Below are positions 1 through 9,036 of a DNA stretch of 64,000 nucleotides, in pieces (position 1 is the stretch's first letter; every line of letters starts with the position of its first letter). The notes under the pieces are model-generated. The model worked only from the letters and a program-made list of their open reading frames with translations, was not told the origin of the DNA and made no database searches. The stretch is taken from assembly GCA_021202895.1 (NCBI GenBank), contig JAJQCE010000003.1:1-64000 (forward strand), in the 5' to 3' direction. Origin of the DNA: Ruminococcus sp. (GTDB lineage: Bacteria; Bacillota; Clostridia; Oscillospirales; Ruminococcaceae). Made by a program: the position numbers and the translations under genes.

Positions 1-295
1 ACAGTGAAATAACAGGATACTGTCCCTGATAAGACATATATTTCTCTCCTGCTTTAGAGATATTCAGTCCATCAAAAAGATATGAATTATCCTCATCTGT
101 CTTTTCAAAAAAGCGTTGGAGCATACTGATGTTCAGTGTTTTGCCGAAGCGTCTGGGGCGGGTGAAGAGATTCACTGCTCCTTTTCGATCTAAAATTTCT
201 TTTATGAAAAGCGTCTTGTCTACAAAATAGTAGCCGTCGTCTACCAAGCGCTTGAAATCCTCAACGCCGATTGGGATTGGTTTATATTGGTTCAT
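1..295 (-). CDS. AAA-ATPase-like domain protein, N-terminal part only
   Basis: The gene starts at the ATG at 295 on the minus strand and runs off the left edge, so only about 98 residues are visible. The protein begins MNQYKPIPIGVEDFKRL, then has FVDKTLFIKE and RPRRFGKTLNISML. These are hallmarks of the AAA-ATPase-like family (PF09820), whose members usually carry a PD-(D/E)XK nuclease-like domain at the C-terminus. The family is abundant and multicopy in gut Firmicutes and Bacteroidetes, and its cellular role is not settled. RRFGKT is the Walker A-like loop. A GGAGG ribosome site lies just upstream and a promoter at 340-368. The missing C-terminus cannot be judged. The family call is firm; the function is unknown. 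Confidence 0.85.
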   Translation of the reverse strand, partial: MNQYKPIPIGVEDFKRLVDDGYYFVDKTLFIKEILDRKGAVNLFTRPRRFGKTLNISMLQRFFEKTDEDNSYLFDGLNISKAGEKYMSYQGQYPVISL

Positions 296-339
296 GGCTG
301 CCTCCTTTTATTTGAGGTATACTTGCTTTCTTGTTTTAT

Positions 340-368
340 ATTATATCATAATTCTTTTTTACAGTCAA
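340..368 (-). promoter_or_regulatory. Sigma-A promoter of the AAA-ATPase-like gene
   Basis: On the minus strand TTGACT (363-368) and TATAAT (340-345) are separated by exactly 17 bp, about 45 bp upstream of the start codon. The rest of 369-625 is AT-rich and I see no gene in it. Confidence 0.75.
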
Positions 369-625
369 GTGGGAATTAATCTTTTCCCGTTACAATAAAA
401 TTGTTTGGTAAGTCCACAACAAACCAGTCGTTGTTTACACGCACTCATTTTCAGACTATAATTAAATCAGTGATTGCAATTACGGACTTTTCCTTGAGTC
501 ATTATGTCTGCTTTATAGACAGTCATCCACGCTTTTATTAATGAGTTTGTGTTACTCAACAGATTGAATAAATAATGATAAAAAGTATTGCTTTCGATTA
601 CAAATTTAAACATTAGTGATGTAAA

Positions 626-1195
626 ATGAAGACAGCAGCTATTTATGTTTCTAAAGGCAAAAGCACAGTTGCCGTGCTAAGAGCGTTCGGAGAAGTAGTG
701 GATTTATTAATAATGACAGCAATGACAGCGAGACTGGAAACAACTTGTTGAACTCATAAAGGTTCTGCTAGGTGAATCAAAGGTTGTTATGGAGCATACC
801 AGTACATATTTTGAATCCATCGCACAGTTTTTTCGTGATAACGGTACATTTGTTTGCCGTAGTCAATGTGTTTTTGGCACTTGACTATGGCAAAAACTTT
901 TTGAGAAATGTCAAGACGGACAAGAAAGAGGATTTAATCTCACTTCCTGTAACTGCTTTTTCAGGGCTTGCTGCTCCGCCGTATTAGTCTGGACAGTTTG
1001 ATATTTCTTCAAGACACATATCTAAATGCAGATTATCGTCGCTCAGAAAGCAAACCGCAAGATGAACCTATATATCAGTTCATTGATAAGAAAAATTTCA
1101 AGGGAAAAAATTATTATTCCTGCAGAATCGTTGTTTCAAATAAATTTCTGCGTATTTATTATGCCAGAGTAAATGAAGCCTTAGCAAATGCTTAA
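626..1195 (+). pseudogene. Decayed IS110-family transposase
   Basis: Three stretches in different frames match successive parts of an IS110-type transposase. From 626 the frame reads MKTAAIYVSKGKSTVAVLR, the usual N-terminus. From about 752 it reads LGESKVVMEHTSTYFESIA, and then in another frame (866-930) YGKNFLRNVKTDKKEDL, corresponding to the DYGNNSLRKVKTDKAD block. From 968 it reads PQDEPIYQFIDKK and NKFLRIYYARV, the conserved C-terminus. About 200 central residues, including much of the catalytic and helix-hairpin-helix region, are gone and there are at least two frameshifts. It cannot encode an active enzyme. I found no clear terminal repeats; IS110 elements usually lack them. Confidence 0.85.
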
Positions 1196-1351
1196 GTGAT
1201 TTTTTTCATAATCCTATTTGACTGCTGTTAAAAAATCTTTTTTCTTTATAAATTATTTGTGAGCTTTTATCTTTCGGTCTTTAGTTCTAAATTTCTACAA
1301 AAAAAGTCTGTCATTTTTGTGCAAAACATAAAAAGATGAGATTTTCGGGCA

Positions 1352-1377
1352 TTTTTTTAGAGAAACCTCTAGAAAAA
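1352..1377. repeat. Inverted repeat overlapping the ackA -35 box
   Basis: Two 11-bp arms (1352-1362 and 1367-1377) pair around an AAAC loop with one T-G wobble. The right arm covers the -35 box of the ackA promoter. It could be an operator or a leftover terminator of the decayed transposase. The arms are AT-rich, so chance is possible. Confidence 0.4.
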
Positions 1378-1398
1378 TATAAAATGAATTGCTATAAT
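1370..1398 (+). promoter_or_regulatory. Promoter of ackA
   Basis: A weak -35 (TAGAAA, 1370-1375), a 17-bp spacer and a perfect TATAAT (1393-1398) preceded by TGC, an extended -10. Transcription would start near 1405 and leave a leader of about 70 nt. Confidence 0.6.
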
Positions 1399-1475
1399 AT
1401 AAAATATATGAGATTTTTTTCGGCTTTGTCAAGTAAATATTAAAATCTCAAAGAAAAAACAAAGGAGTTTTTATT

Positions 1476-2675
1476 ATGAAAATACTGGTCGTTAATGCAG
1501 GTTCGTCATCTCTTAAGTATCAGCTTTTGGATATGACGAACGAGTCGGTGATCGCTAAAGGAAACTGCGACAGAATTGGAATCGGCGGATACATTTCTCA
1601 CAAAACCTGCACAGGAAAAACGCTCGATGCCGACTGCACGTTTGCAACTCACACGGATGCTTTTGAAAAGCTTGTCGAGGTGCTTACCACAGGAGAAACT
1701 AAGGTTTTGGATTCGATGAATGAGATTTCTGCGGTAGGGCACAGGGTTGTTCATGGAGGTGAGCTTTTTAAGGAAACCTGCATTGTAACCGATGATGTTA
1801 TTGAGGCTATTCAGCAGCTTTCAGAGTTAGCGCCTGTTCACAATCCGCCTCAGGCACTGGCACTTCTTGCCTGCAAAAAGGTTTTGTCTGAGGGCGTTCC
1901 TCAGGTTGCGGTGTTCGATACTGCTTTTCACCAAACTATGCCGAAAAAGGCTTATCTTTACGGTCTGCCGTATGAATGTTACGAGGAGCTTCAGGTGAGA
2001 AAGTACGGCTTCCACGGAACCTCTCACAGATATGTTTCAGCGGAGCTTGCAAAGCTGATGGGCAAAAAGCCTGAGGAGCTTAAGATAGTATCCTGCCATT
2101 TGGGCAACGGCTCATCAATCACTGCAGTTGACGGAGGAAAGAGCGTTGACACCACGATGGGCTTTACACCGCTTGACGGACTTATCATGGGAACACGCTG
2201 CGGTTCAGTCGATCCGTCTGCAATAGATTTTGTTGAAAAGAAAAAGGGCTTTACCCCTGATGAAATGACGGCTTATATGAATAAGGAGTCAGGCTTTCTG
2301 GGAATTTCAGGAGTGTCGTCAGACAACCGTGATATAAGTGCGGCGGCAGCGCAGGGAAACGAGCGCTGTCAGATGGTCTGCGAGATGTTTTCATATGAAA
2401 TCAAGAAATACATAGGAAGCTATGCGGCTGCGATGGGCGGTCTTGACGCTGTTTTGTTCACGGGCGGAATCGGCGAAAACGACGCTCCGACAAGAGCTAA
2501 TTCATGTGAGGGTCTTGAATTTTTGGGAATAAAGATTGATCCTGAAAAGAACAAGGTAAGAGGCGAAGCGGCAAGAATTTCTACCGACGACAGTAAGGTT
2601 CAGGTTTGGGTAGTTCCGACAAACGAAGAACTGCTCATCGCAAGAGATACTCTGGCACTTGTTACTAAAGCTTAA
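1476..2675 (+). CDS. ackA: Acetate kinase
   Basis: The 399-residue protein has full family length. It interconverts acetyl phosphate plus ADP with acetate plus ATP, the last step of acetate fermentation. Visible family motifs are the N-terminal NAGSSSLKYQ phosphate-binding strand, GHRVVHGGE, DTAFHQTMP, GFHGTSHRYV, the CHLGNGSS loop, FTGGIGEN near residue 328 and NEELLIARDT at the C-terminus. An AAAGGAG ribosome site precedes the ATG. The usual partner gene pta (phosphotransacetylase) is not adjacent; upstream is the decayed IS110 gene and downstream is clpE with its own promoter, so ackA appears monocistronic. The protein is expected in the cytosol. There is no sign of damage. Confidence 0.97.
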   Translation: MKILVVNAGSSSLKYQLLDMTNESVIAKGNCDRIGIGGYISHKTCTGKTLDADCTFATHTDAFEKLVEVLTTGETKVLDSMNEISAVGHRVVHGGELFKETCIVTDDVIEAIQQLSELAPVHNPPQALALLACKKVLSEGVPQVAVFDTAFHQTMPKKAYLYGLPYECYEELQVRKYGFHGTSHRYVSAELAKLMGKKPEELKIVSCHLGNGSSITAVDGGKSVDTTMGFTPLDGLIMGTRCGSVDPSAIDFVEKKKGFTPDEMTAYMNKESGFLGISGVSSDNRDISAAAAQGNERCQMVCEMFSYEIKKYIGSYAAAMGGLDAVLFTGGIGENDAPTRANSCEGLEFLGIKIDPEKNKVRGEAARISTDDSKVQVWVVPTNEELLIARDTLALVTKA

Positions 2676-2683
2676 TTTAGGAT

Positions 2684-2722
2684 AAAGGCTGTGCGGTATA
2701 TTTTGCCGTACAGCCTTTAAAA
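2684..2722 (+). terminator. Hairpin after ackA, possible terminator
   Basis: The arms AAAGGCTGTGCGG and CCGTACAGCCTTT pair around a short loop. The 3' side ends in only three Ts followed by As, so the U-tract is weak. It lies 9 bp after the ackA stop and before the clpE promoter. Confidence 0.5.
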
Positions 2723-2740
2723 AAATACTTGAAAAGGTAC

Positions 2741-2769
2741 TTGCAATTTGTTCTAAAATGGTGTATAAT
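2741..2769 (+). promoter_or_regulatory. Promoter of the clpE-like gene
   Basis: TTGCAA (2741-2746), a 17-bp spacer and TATAAT (2764-2769). No CtsR heptad repeat or CIRCE element is visible around it, although CtsR often controls clpE in other Firmicutes. Confidence 0.75.
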
Positions 2770-2777
2770 AAGTTTAT

Positions 2778-2817
2778 GGCTAAAGGTGCGCTTTTAAAAT
2801 GTGAGCGTTTTTTAGCC
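2778..2817 (+). promoter_or_regulatory. 5' leader hairpin of the clpE-like mRNA
   Basis: GGCTAAA (2778-2784) and its perfect complement TTTAGCC (2811-2817) bracket a 26-nt loop starting at or just after the predicted transcription start. It could stabilise the mRNA or be a protein-binding site. Confidence 0.4.
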
Positions 2818-2879
2818 AAGACAACAAAAAGGTGGAAAAAAGAAGAAAAGAAAAAATAACAAAGAGAGGATGAAACTAA

Positions 2880-5183
2880 ATGATTATGTGTTCTCAGTGC
2901 GGTGAAAGACCCGCAGTTGTATTTATTTCACAAATGAACAATGCGGCAAATAACGACAACAACAAAATGGGAAAGGGCTTGTGCGTTGTATGCGCCAGAA
3001 AGGCAGGAATACCGCAGGTTGACGAATATATGAAAAGGCTGGGAATTACCGATGAGGATATTGACGAGCTTGCTAATATTTCTAAGGATCTGGTCGATGA
3101 CGGAGATTCGTTTGAATTTGGCGGAAGCTCGACTATGCCTGAGGTTTTTAACAATATGATGAACAGCTTTGGAAATTTAAACAGCGATGGATCTCAGCCG
3201 CCTGCAAATGTACCTAAGAAGAAAAGGGAAAAGAAAGCTAACGGCAAGTCGGCTTCAAACGGTGAGGAAAAATTCAAATATCTCAACACCTACTGCACTA
3301 ATTTATCTAAGAGAGCTGAAAACGGCGAGCTTGACGCAGTAATTGGCAGACAGCGTGAGATTGACAGAGTTATTCAGATTCTTTCACGCAGACAAAAGAA
3401 TAACCCCTGTCTTATCGGTGAACCCGGCGTAGGTAAAACGGCTATAGCGGAGGGAATAGCACAGCGTATCTGCGATGAACAGGTGCCGTTTGATTTGCGT
3501 AAAAAGAGAATTTATCTGCTTGATATGGCGGCTCTGCTTGCGGGAACGCAGTTTCGAGGACAGTTTGAAAGCCGCTGCAAGGGGCTTATCAACGAGGTTA
3601 AGAAGCACGGCAACGCTATACTCTTTATAGATGAGCTTCATTCCATTGTCGGAGCAGGAGATTCTGAGGGCAGTATGAATGCCTCCAACATACTTAAGCC
3701 TGCGCTTTCAAGGGGCGATATTCAGGTTATAGGTGCGACTACATTTAAAGAGTACAGAAAGTATATAGAAAAGGATGCGGCGCTTGAACGGCGTTTCCAG
3801 CCTGTGACGGTAAACGAGCCTACTGTAGAGGATACCGTTAAAATGCTTGAGGGAATCAAGAAATACTACGAAGCGCACCACAAAATCAAGGTTGGTGAAA
3901 CGATTGTAAGAGAGTGTGCGATTTTGTCCGAACGCTACATTACCGACAGATACCTCCCTGACAAGGCGATAGATTTGCTTGACGAGGCTTGTGCTTACGC
4001 TTCTATAAGGAACAATTCAATTGAAGAGTGCAAGCGTGTTTCAGCGGAATATAACGCCGAAACACAAAAGCTCAATGAGATGGAAAACAACAGCGATGAG
4101 CCTGATTATGAGCTTATAGCCGAGCAGAAGATGAAGTGCCTGACGCTTGAGGACAGACTGAACGAGCTGCGCCCAGCAGCAGAAGCAGCAGAGGTTACGG
4201 AGGCTGATTTAGCGCACGTCATTGAGGTTTGGACTGGTATTCCCGCAAATAAAATCGAGGAAACCGAGTATGAAAAGATACGCTCGCTTCCCGATGCGCT
4301 TTCTAAGCGTGTAATTGGACAGCAACAGGCGATAGACGTCGTATGTGCGGCGGTTAAGAGGAGCAGAGTTCACCTGACAAAGAGAATCAGACCTGCGTCT
4401 TTTATCTTTGTAGGACCTACAGGAGTCGGAAAGACAGAGCTTGTAAAGGTGCTTGGCGAAACGCTTTTTGACGAAACAGAGCCGCTTATCAGAGTAGATA
4501 TGTCGGAATATATGGAGCGTCACTCGGTGAGCAAGCTTATAGGTTCTCCTCCTGGATATGTAGGCTTTGACGAGGCAGGACAGCTTACCGAAAAAATAAG
4601 GCGCAGACCCTACTCGGTGGTGCTGTTTGATGAGATTGAAAAGGCGCATCCCGATGTGATGAATATCATGCTTCAAATTTTAGACGAGGGAGAAATTCAC
4701 GATGCACAGGGACGTCTTGTGTCCTTTAAGAATACCGTTATCGTAATGACGTCAAATGCAGGTTCGACCGACAGAGATACAGGAGTGGGCTTTAACAAGA
4801 CTGACGCTGAAATCTCTAAGGACAAGGCTATGAAGGCTTTAAGAGAGTTCTTAAGACCCGAATTTATCGGCAGAATAGATGAGATAGTCGTCTTTAATCC
4901 GCTTACCAAGGACGACTACAAGAAAATTGCGGCGCTTATGCTTAATGAAACTAAGGAGGCGCTTGCTGAGAGGGCGATAAGCCTTTCTCACACCGACAAT
5001 GCGCTTGAGGTTATCGCCGACAAGTCGTTCGGACAAAAGCTGGGCGGCAGAGATATACGCAGAGTTATCCGCAAGCAGGTAGAGGATAAGCTTGCAAATA
5101 TAATCATCATAAGCGGCGAGGGAGCAATAGGAATGGCTCTGATAGACGCTTTGGATGGTGAAATTGTTATAAAAACTCAATAA
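2880..5183 (+). CDS. clpE: ClpE-type AAA+ unfoldase (Clp protease ATPase subunit)
   Basis: The 767-residue Clp/Hsp100 ATPase would unfold substrates and feed them to ClpP. The N-terminus carries a small zinc finger, CSQCGE then CVVCARKAG, in place of the double Clp-N domain of ClpC; this is the ClpE signature. The first AAA+ module has Walker A GEPGVGKT near residue 180 and Walker [11 protein letters not shown] short coiled middle region follows at about 375-440. The second module has GPTGVGKTE near residue 513 and [17 protein letters not shown] tripeptide near residue 635 sits where the ClpP-docking loop lies in ClpC/ClpE, so ClpP partnership is likely. A purine-rich stretch with GAGAGGA precedes the ATG; a second ATG lies two codons in. 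ClpC and ClpE share most motifs, so the name rests on the zinc finger. Confidence 0.88.
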   Translation: MIMCSQCGERPAVVFISQMNNAANNDNNKMGKGLCVVCARKAGIPQVDEYMKRLGITDEDIDELANISKDLVDDGDSFEFGGSSTMPEVFNNMMNSFGNLNSDGSQPPANVPKKKREKKANGKSASNGEEKFKYLNTYCTNLSKRAENGELDAVIGRQREIDRVIQILSRRQKNNPCLIGEPGVGKTAIAEGIAQRICDEQVPFDLRKKRIYLLDMAALLAGTQFRGQFESRCKGLINEVKKHGNAILFIDELHSIVGAGDSEGSMNASNILKPALSRGDIQVIGATTFKEYRKYIEKDAALERRFQPVTVNEPTVEDTVKMLEGIKKYYEAHHKIKVGETIVRECAILSERYITDRYLPDKAIDLLDEACAYASIRNNSIEECKRVSAEYNAETQKLNEMENNSDEPDYELIAEQKMKCLTLEDRLNELRPAAEAAEVTEADLAHVIEVWTGIPANKIEETEYEKIRSLPDALSKRVIGQQQAIDVVCAAVKRSRVHLTKRIRPASFIFVGPTGVGKTELVKVLGETLFDETEPLIRVDMSEYMERHSVSKLIGSPPGYVGFDEAGQLTEKIRRRPYSVVLFDEIEKAHPDVMNIMLQILDEGEIHDAQGRLVSFKNTVIVMTSNAGSTDRDTGVGFNKTDAEISKDKAMKALREFLRPEFIGRIDEIVVFNPLTKDDYKKIAALMLNETKEALAERAISLSHTDNALEVIADKSFGQKLGGRDIRRVIRKQVEDKLANIIIISGEGAIGMALIDALDGEIVIKTQ

Positions 5184-5190
5184 TGCTTCA

Positions 5191-5229
5191 AGGGCGAAGC
5201 GGATTTTAAACACCGCTTCGCTCCTTTTT
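5191..5229 (+). terminator. Terminator after clpE
   Basis: Perfect 9-bp stem GCGAAGCGG / CCGCTTCGC (5194-5202 and 5213-5221), then TCCTTTTT. The following 250 bp to glgP hold only an AT-rich promoter region without an unambiguous box pair. Confidence 0.85.
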
Positions 5230-5483
5230 GTCTGCGCAAAATGTAAAATTTCAATGATGATTGTATATTTACAGTATTAAATTATAAAAAAACGCCGATA
5301 TTTCCCACTGCTCAAACGCTTTAATATTGGCAAAAAGACGGTAAAAGTATAGATTTAAGCTGCGCAGAGCACAAAAACGTTTTATTTTAAAACCAATTCA
5401 TGCTTTGTTGATGAAATTGTCAGCGAAATATGATACAATAATATTATTAAGGATAGATATGATTAAAAACAGGAGGAAAAGCT

Positions 5484-7898
5484 ATGGCAAAAACTACTTC
5501 AAAATCCAAGACTATCACCAAGGAGGAGCTGAAAAAGCAGTTTGTAGACGTACTGCACAACGATTTTCAGACAACGCCTGACGAAGCGAGCGACCAGCAG
5601 GTTTACGAGGCGCTGACTAAAATTGTAGTCGGTATTTTAAAGGCTAAGCGCCGCCACTTTACAGTAAAGAACAGGTCTGAGGGCAAGAAAAAGGTTTACT
5701 ATCTGTCGATGGAGTTTCTGATGGGCAGAAGCCTGAAAACCAGCATTTACAACCTTGAAATGGTTGATGAAACGGTGTCGATGCTTAAGGATTTCGGAAT
5801 TTCCATCAAGGGAATTTACGAAATGGAGCCTGACGCAGGACTTGGAAACGGAGGACTCGGCAGACTTGCGGCTTGTTATCTTGACGCTTTAGCGGCAGAC
5901 GGCTATCACGCTACGGGATATTCTATTTTGTACGAGTATGGAATTTTCAAGCAAAAGCTTGAAGATGGCTGGCAGACTGAGCTTCCGGACAATTGGCTTC
6001 CAGGCGGCTCTGCGCTTTTGGTTTCAGTTCCGTCAGCGGCTATTGAGGTTCGCTTTGACGGAAATTTAAGAGAATACTGGGACAACAGCTTCCACTGTGT
6101 AGAGCTTGAAAACTACACCTCTGTTCTGGCTGTACCGTATGATATGTACGTTTCAGGCTATGACAGCGAGGCAGTATCAAAGCTTCGTTTGTGGAAAGCG
6201 GAGGTTCCGTCCTTTGACATGGCTATGTTCAACAAGGGCGATTACTCAAAGGCTCTTGGCAGAAACATTATGTCGCAGGCTATAACAAAGGTTTTGTATC
6301 CGAACGACAACCATGCGGAGGGCAAATCGCTCCGTCTGCGTCAGCAGTATTTCATAGTAGCGGCTTCGGTAGGAGATATAGTAAACACGCACATGAACGT
6401 TTACGGAACGCTTGACAATTTAGCCGACAAGGTTGCGATTCACATAAACGACACCCACCCGACTTTGGCGATTCCCGAGCTTATGAGAATTATGCTTGAC
6501 GACTGCGGATATGACTGGGATCAGGCATGGAATATTGTAACAAAAACCTTTGCGTATACAAACCACACTGTAATGCCTGAAGCGCTTGAAAAGTGGGACT
6601 GCAATCTTTTAAAGAGCGTCACGCCCAGAATTTTCTCAATTATTGTTGAAATAAACAAGCGTTACTGCCGTCAGCTGTGGGAAAAGTATCAGGACGAAGC
6701 AAAGGTTACTCATATGTCGATAATTGAAAACAACATGGTTAAGATGGCGACACTCTGCGTTCACGCAAGTCACCATGTAAACGGAGTCGCAAAGATTCAC
6801 TCTGAAATTATCAAGAAGGAAACCTTTAAGGACGAGTACGACTACACGCCTGAGAAATTCACCAATGTCACAAACGGCATTGCCTATAGAAGATGGCTTT
6901 ACCAGTCCAACGCAGGACTTACCGCGCTGCTGACTGAGTGCATAGGAAAGGAATTTTTAAAGGACGCTTCAAAGCTTAGCGCATTCAATAAGTTTGCAAA
7001 CGACAAGGCAGTGCTTGAAAAGCTGCTTGAGATTAAGAAAGCGAACAAGGAGAGCTTTGCTAAATATGTAAAGAACGAGTACGGAGTAATTTTAAACACC
7101 GATTCTATTTTTGACGTTCAGGTAAAGCGTCTGCACGAGTACAAGCGTCAGCAGCTAAATGCGCTCAACATCATAGCCGAATACAACTATCTCAAGGCAA
7201 ATCCCGACGCTCCGTTTGTTCCAAAGACCTATATCTTTGCGGCAAAGGCGGCTCCAGGCTACTACATGGCGAAGCAGATTATCAAGCTCATCTGGAACAT
7301 CTCTCAGGAGCTTAAAAAGGACAAGAAGCTTAATGAAAAGCTCAACGTAATTTTTATGGAGGACTACTGTGTTTCGCTTTCAGAAATACTAATGCCTGCG
7401 GCGGACATTTCCGAGCAGATTTCGCTTGCAGGAACTGAAGCCTCAGGAACTGGAAATATGAAGCTTATGATTAACGGTGCGGTAACGCTTGGAACGCTTG
7501 ACGGAGCAAACGTTGAGATTCACGAGCAGGTCGGAGATGAAAACATTCTGCTGTTCGGAATGAACGTTGACGAGGTTGAAGCCGCAAAGCCTAACTATAG
7601 ACCGATGGATTTCTACAATTCAAACGGAGTGCTTAAGGGTGCGGTTGATATGCTTGAAAGTGGTATAAACGGTGAAAACTTCCATGAAATTTCCAACACA
7701 CTCAAGAACGTTGACACCTATATGGCATTTGCCGATTTTGCCTCATATCAGGCGGCTCAAAAGCGAGCAAGCGAAAGCTACAGCGATCCGCTCAAGTGGG
7801 CTAACATGAGCCTTGCGAACATCGCAGGCGCAGGAATTTTCTCGGCGGACAGATCCGTTGAGGAATATGCACAGAATATTTGGAAGCTTAATAAGTAA
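5484..7898 (+). CDS. glgP: Glycogen/maltodextrin phosphorylase
   Basis: The 804-residue GT35 enzyme is of typical length. It releases glucose 1-phosphate from alpha-1,4-glucans using phosphate and a pyridoxal-phosphate cofactor. Recognisable blocks are VYYLSMEFLMGRSL near the N-terminus, GNGGLGRLAACYLDALA near residue 130, AIHINDTHPTLA, VKRLHEYKRQQLN near 545, and EASGTGNMKLMINGA near 655. The Lys in the last block is the PLP Schiff-base residue. AGGAGGAAA precedes the ATG. It stands alone with a terminator on each side, so it is not in a glg operon here. The substrate (glycogen or imported maltodextrin) cannot be told from sequence. Cytosolic. Confidence 0.96.
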   Translation: MAKTTSKSKTITKEELKKQFVDVLHNDFQTTPDEASDQQVYEALTKIVVGILKAKRRHFTVKNRSEGKKKVYYLSMEFLMGRSLKTSIYNLEMVDETVSMLKDFGISIKGIYEMEPDAGLGNGGLGRLAACYLDALAADGYHATGYSILYEYGIFKQKLEDGWQTELPDNWLPGGSALLVSVPSAAIEVRFDGNLREYWDNSFHCVELENYTSVLAVPYDMYVSGYDSEAVSKLRLWKAEVPSFDMAMFNKGDYSKALGRNIMSQAITKVLYPNDNHAEGKSLRLRQQYFIVAASVGDIVNTHMNVYGTLDNLADKVAIHINDTHPTLAIPELMRIMLDDCGYDWDQAWNIVTKTFAYTNHTVMPEALEKWDCNLLKSVTPRIFSIIVEINKRYCRQLWEKYQDEAKVTHMSIIENNMVKMATLCVHASHHVNGVAKIHSEIIKKETFKDEYDYTPEKFTNVTNGIAYRRWLYQSNAGLTALLTECIGKEFLKDASKLSAFNKFANDKAVLEKLLEIKKANKESFAKYVKNEYGVILNTDSIFDVQVKRLHEYKRQQLNALNIIAEYNYLKANPDAPFVPKTYIFAAKAAPGYYMAKQIIKLIWNISQELKKDKKLNEKLNVIFMEDYCVSLSEILMPAADISEQISLAGTEASGTGNMKLMINGAVTLGTLDGANVEIHEQVGDENILLFGMNVDEVEAAKPNYRPMDFYNSNGVLKGAVDMLESGINGENFHEISNTLKNVDTYMAFADFASYQAAQKRASESYSDPLKWANMSLANIAGAGIFSADRSVEEYAQNIWKLNK

Positions 7899-7904
7899 AA
7901 AGCA

Positions 7905-7940
7905 TAAAAAAGACTGCGAATTTAACGCAGTCTTTTTTTT
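7905..7940. terminator. Bidirectional terminator between glgP and the RpiR-family gene
   Basis: Perfect 8-bp stem AGACTGCG / CGCAGTCT (7911-7918 and 7926-7933) with an A-tract on the left and eight Ts on the right. It can stop both glgP and the convergent minus-strand operon. Confidence 0.9.
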
Positions 7941-7943
7941 GTA

Positions 7944-8816
7944 TCACTTATTCTTACTATAAACCTCATACTCGTCCCAGATTTTCTCTAGCTTTTCAAA
8001 GCTTTCCCGAACCGACTGCTCACAGCTTTTTGAAACGGCAGCAATCAGAGCGTTTATCAGGCTAAGAGGTGCCGCAAGCGAATCGGCGAAGGAGTTCATA
8101 TCGCTCCTTGCCAAAAGCAAATCGTCCGCATGGGGAGCTAAGGTTGAAGCGTCCGAATCGGTGAGCGCAATGACATGAGCGTTCTGATTTTTGGCATATT
8201 TGAGCATTTGCTCGGTCTGACGGGAATATCTCGGAAATGAAATTCCGATAATCACGTCCTTTTCGTTAATCCTCATAAGCTGCTCGAAAAGCTCGCTTGT
8301 CGTGGTGTTCCTCACCTGCCGTACTCTGGGAAACATCAGTGAAAAATAGTAGTTGAGAAATTTTGCAAGCGGCTCTGCGCTTCTTGCTCCTAGAATATAA
8401 ATGGTGTCGCTGCGAATTATCGCATTTACTGCATTGGTAAAGTCGGTTTTTGAGGTTTCCTCAAGCGTTCGCCGTATGTTTTCTGCATCTCTTAACAGTA
8501 CTTGGTTTAAAATGTCTTCGCCGCTGATTATGTCGCTCGTCATCTCTATTCGTTGAACGCTTGTCAGCTTGTTTCTCATGAGCTTTCTGAGCGAACGCTG
8601 CAAAGCAGGATAGCCGTCAAAGCCAAGCATATAGGCAAACCTCACAACGGTAGATTCGCTAACTCCGACCTTCTCGCCGAGCTTCTGAGCCGTCATGTAC
8701 GCCGCCTTGTCGTAATGCTCCTTTATGTATTGCGCAATCAGCCTGTGACCCTTTGAAAAATCCGCAGACCGCTCATCTATAATTTCAAATAAATCCATTT
8801 CCATAGTTTTTACCAT
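7944..8816 (-). CDS. MurR/RpiR-family transcriptional regulator
   Basis: About 290 residues. The N-terminal 75 residues are an RpiR-type helix-turn-helix; SESTVVRFAYMLGFDGYPAL is its recognition region. After a linker a SIS (sugar-isomerase) domain follows, with YILGARSAEPLA and IGISFPRYSRQT. The family senses phosphosugars and controls sugar or amino-sugar catabolism genes. The frame could be extended to a TTG at 8858 overlapping the DUF3006 gene, but the first ATG after that gene's stop (8816), or the ATGs at 8804 and 8798, are better; none has a strong ribosome site, and I chose 8816. It is the last gene of the tepA-ftsK-MBL-DUF3006 run. No sugar gene is adjacent, so the regulon is unknown. 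Confidence 0.88.
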   Translation of the reverse strand: MVKTMEMDLFEIIDERSADFSKGHRLIAQYIKEHYDKAAYMTAQKLGEKVGVSESTVVRFAYMLGFDGYPALQRSLRKLMRNKLTSVQRIEMTSDIISGEDILNQVLLRDAENIRRTLEETSKTDFTNAVNAIIRSDTIYILGARSAEPLAKFLNYYFSLMFPRVRQVRNTTTSELFEQLMRINEKDVIIGISFPRYSRQTEQMLKYAKNQNAHVIALTDSDASTLAPHADDLLLARSDMNSFADSLAAPLSLINALIAAVSKSCEQSVRESFEKLEKIWDEYEVYSKNK

Positions 8817-8826
8817 CCCAATAAAA

Positions 8827-9036
8827 TCATTCAAACATTTTCTTCGTCCTTTCAGCAAGCCGCTTGCGCCGTTTTTCGGTTAGAGCTGCATTGTATTTAA
8901 GCTTGCCTCTAACCTCCTCGTAAAGCGAACCCTCCTCTAAGCATTCAAGCTCTTTGGCATCAACTAAGCGGCTGTTTGAATTTTCATCAATCAGCACCGC
9001 AACACCGTTTTCTATTCTGTCTAAAGAGAAAATCAT
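8827..9036 (-). CDS. DUF3006 family small protein
   Basis: A 69-residue protein with the DUF3006 pattern: an N-terminal half MIFSLDRIENGVAVLIDE that predicts two beta strands, then a Lys/Arg-rich helical C-terminal half. Its ATG overlaps the stop of the upstream metallo-beta-lactamase gene by 4 bp (ATGA), so the two are translationally coupled. From general knowledge, DUF3006 genes often sit beside ComEC-type MBL proteins in Firmicutes. A function is not established; a role with the MBL protein is inferred only from coupling. Confidence 0.75.
   Translation of the reverse strand: MIFSLDRIENGVAVLIDENSNSRLVDAKELECLEEGSLYEEVRGKLKYNAALTEKRRKRLAERTKKMFE

Noticed and set aside
2760-2880. CtsR or CIRCE operator before clpE
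   Set aside because: No GGTCAAA-type heptads or TTAGCACTC inverted repeat is present in the promoter region.
5400-5483. glgP promoter
   Set aside because: Several overlapping TATAAT-like boxes exist near 5435-5455, but no -35 at 16-18 bp is convincing, so none was listed.
8817-8858. RpiR start at a TTG at 8858
   Set aside because: It lies within the DUF3006 gene without a ribosome site; ATGs after that gene's stop fit the family better.
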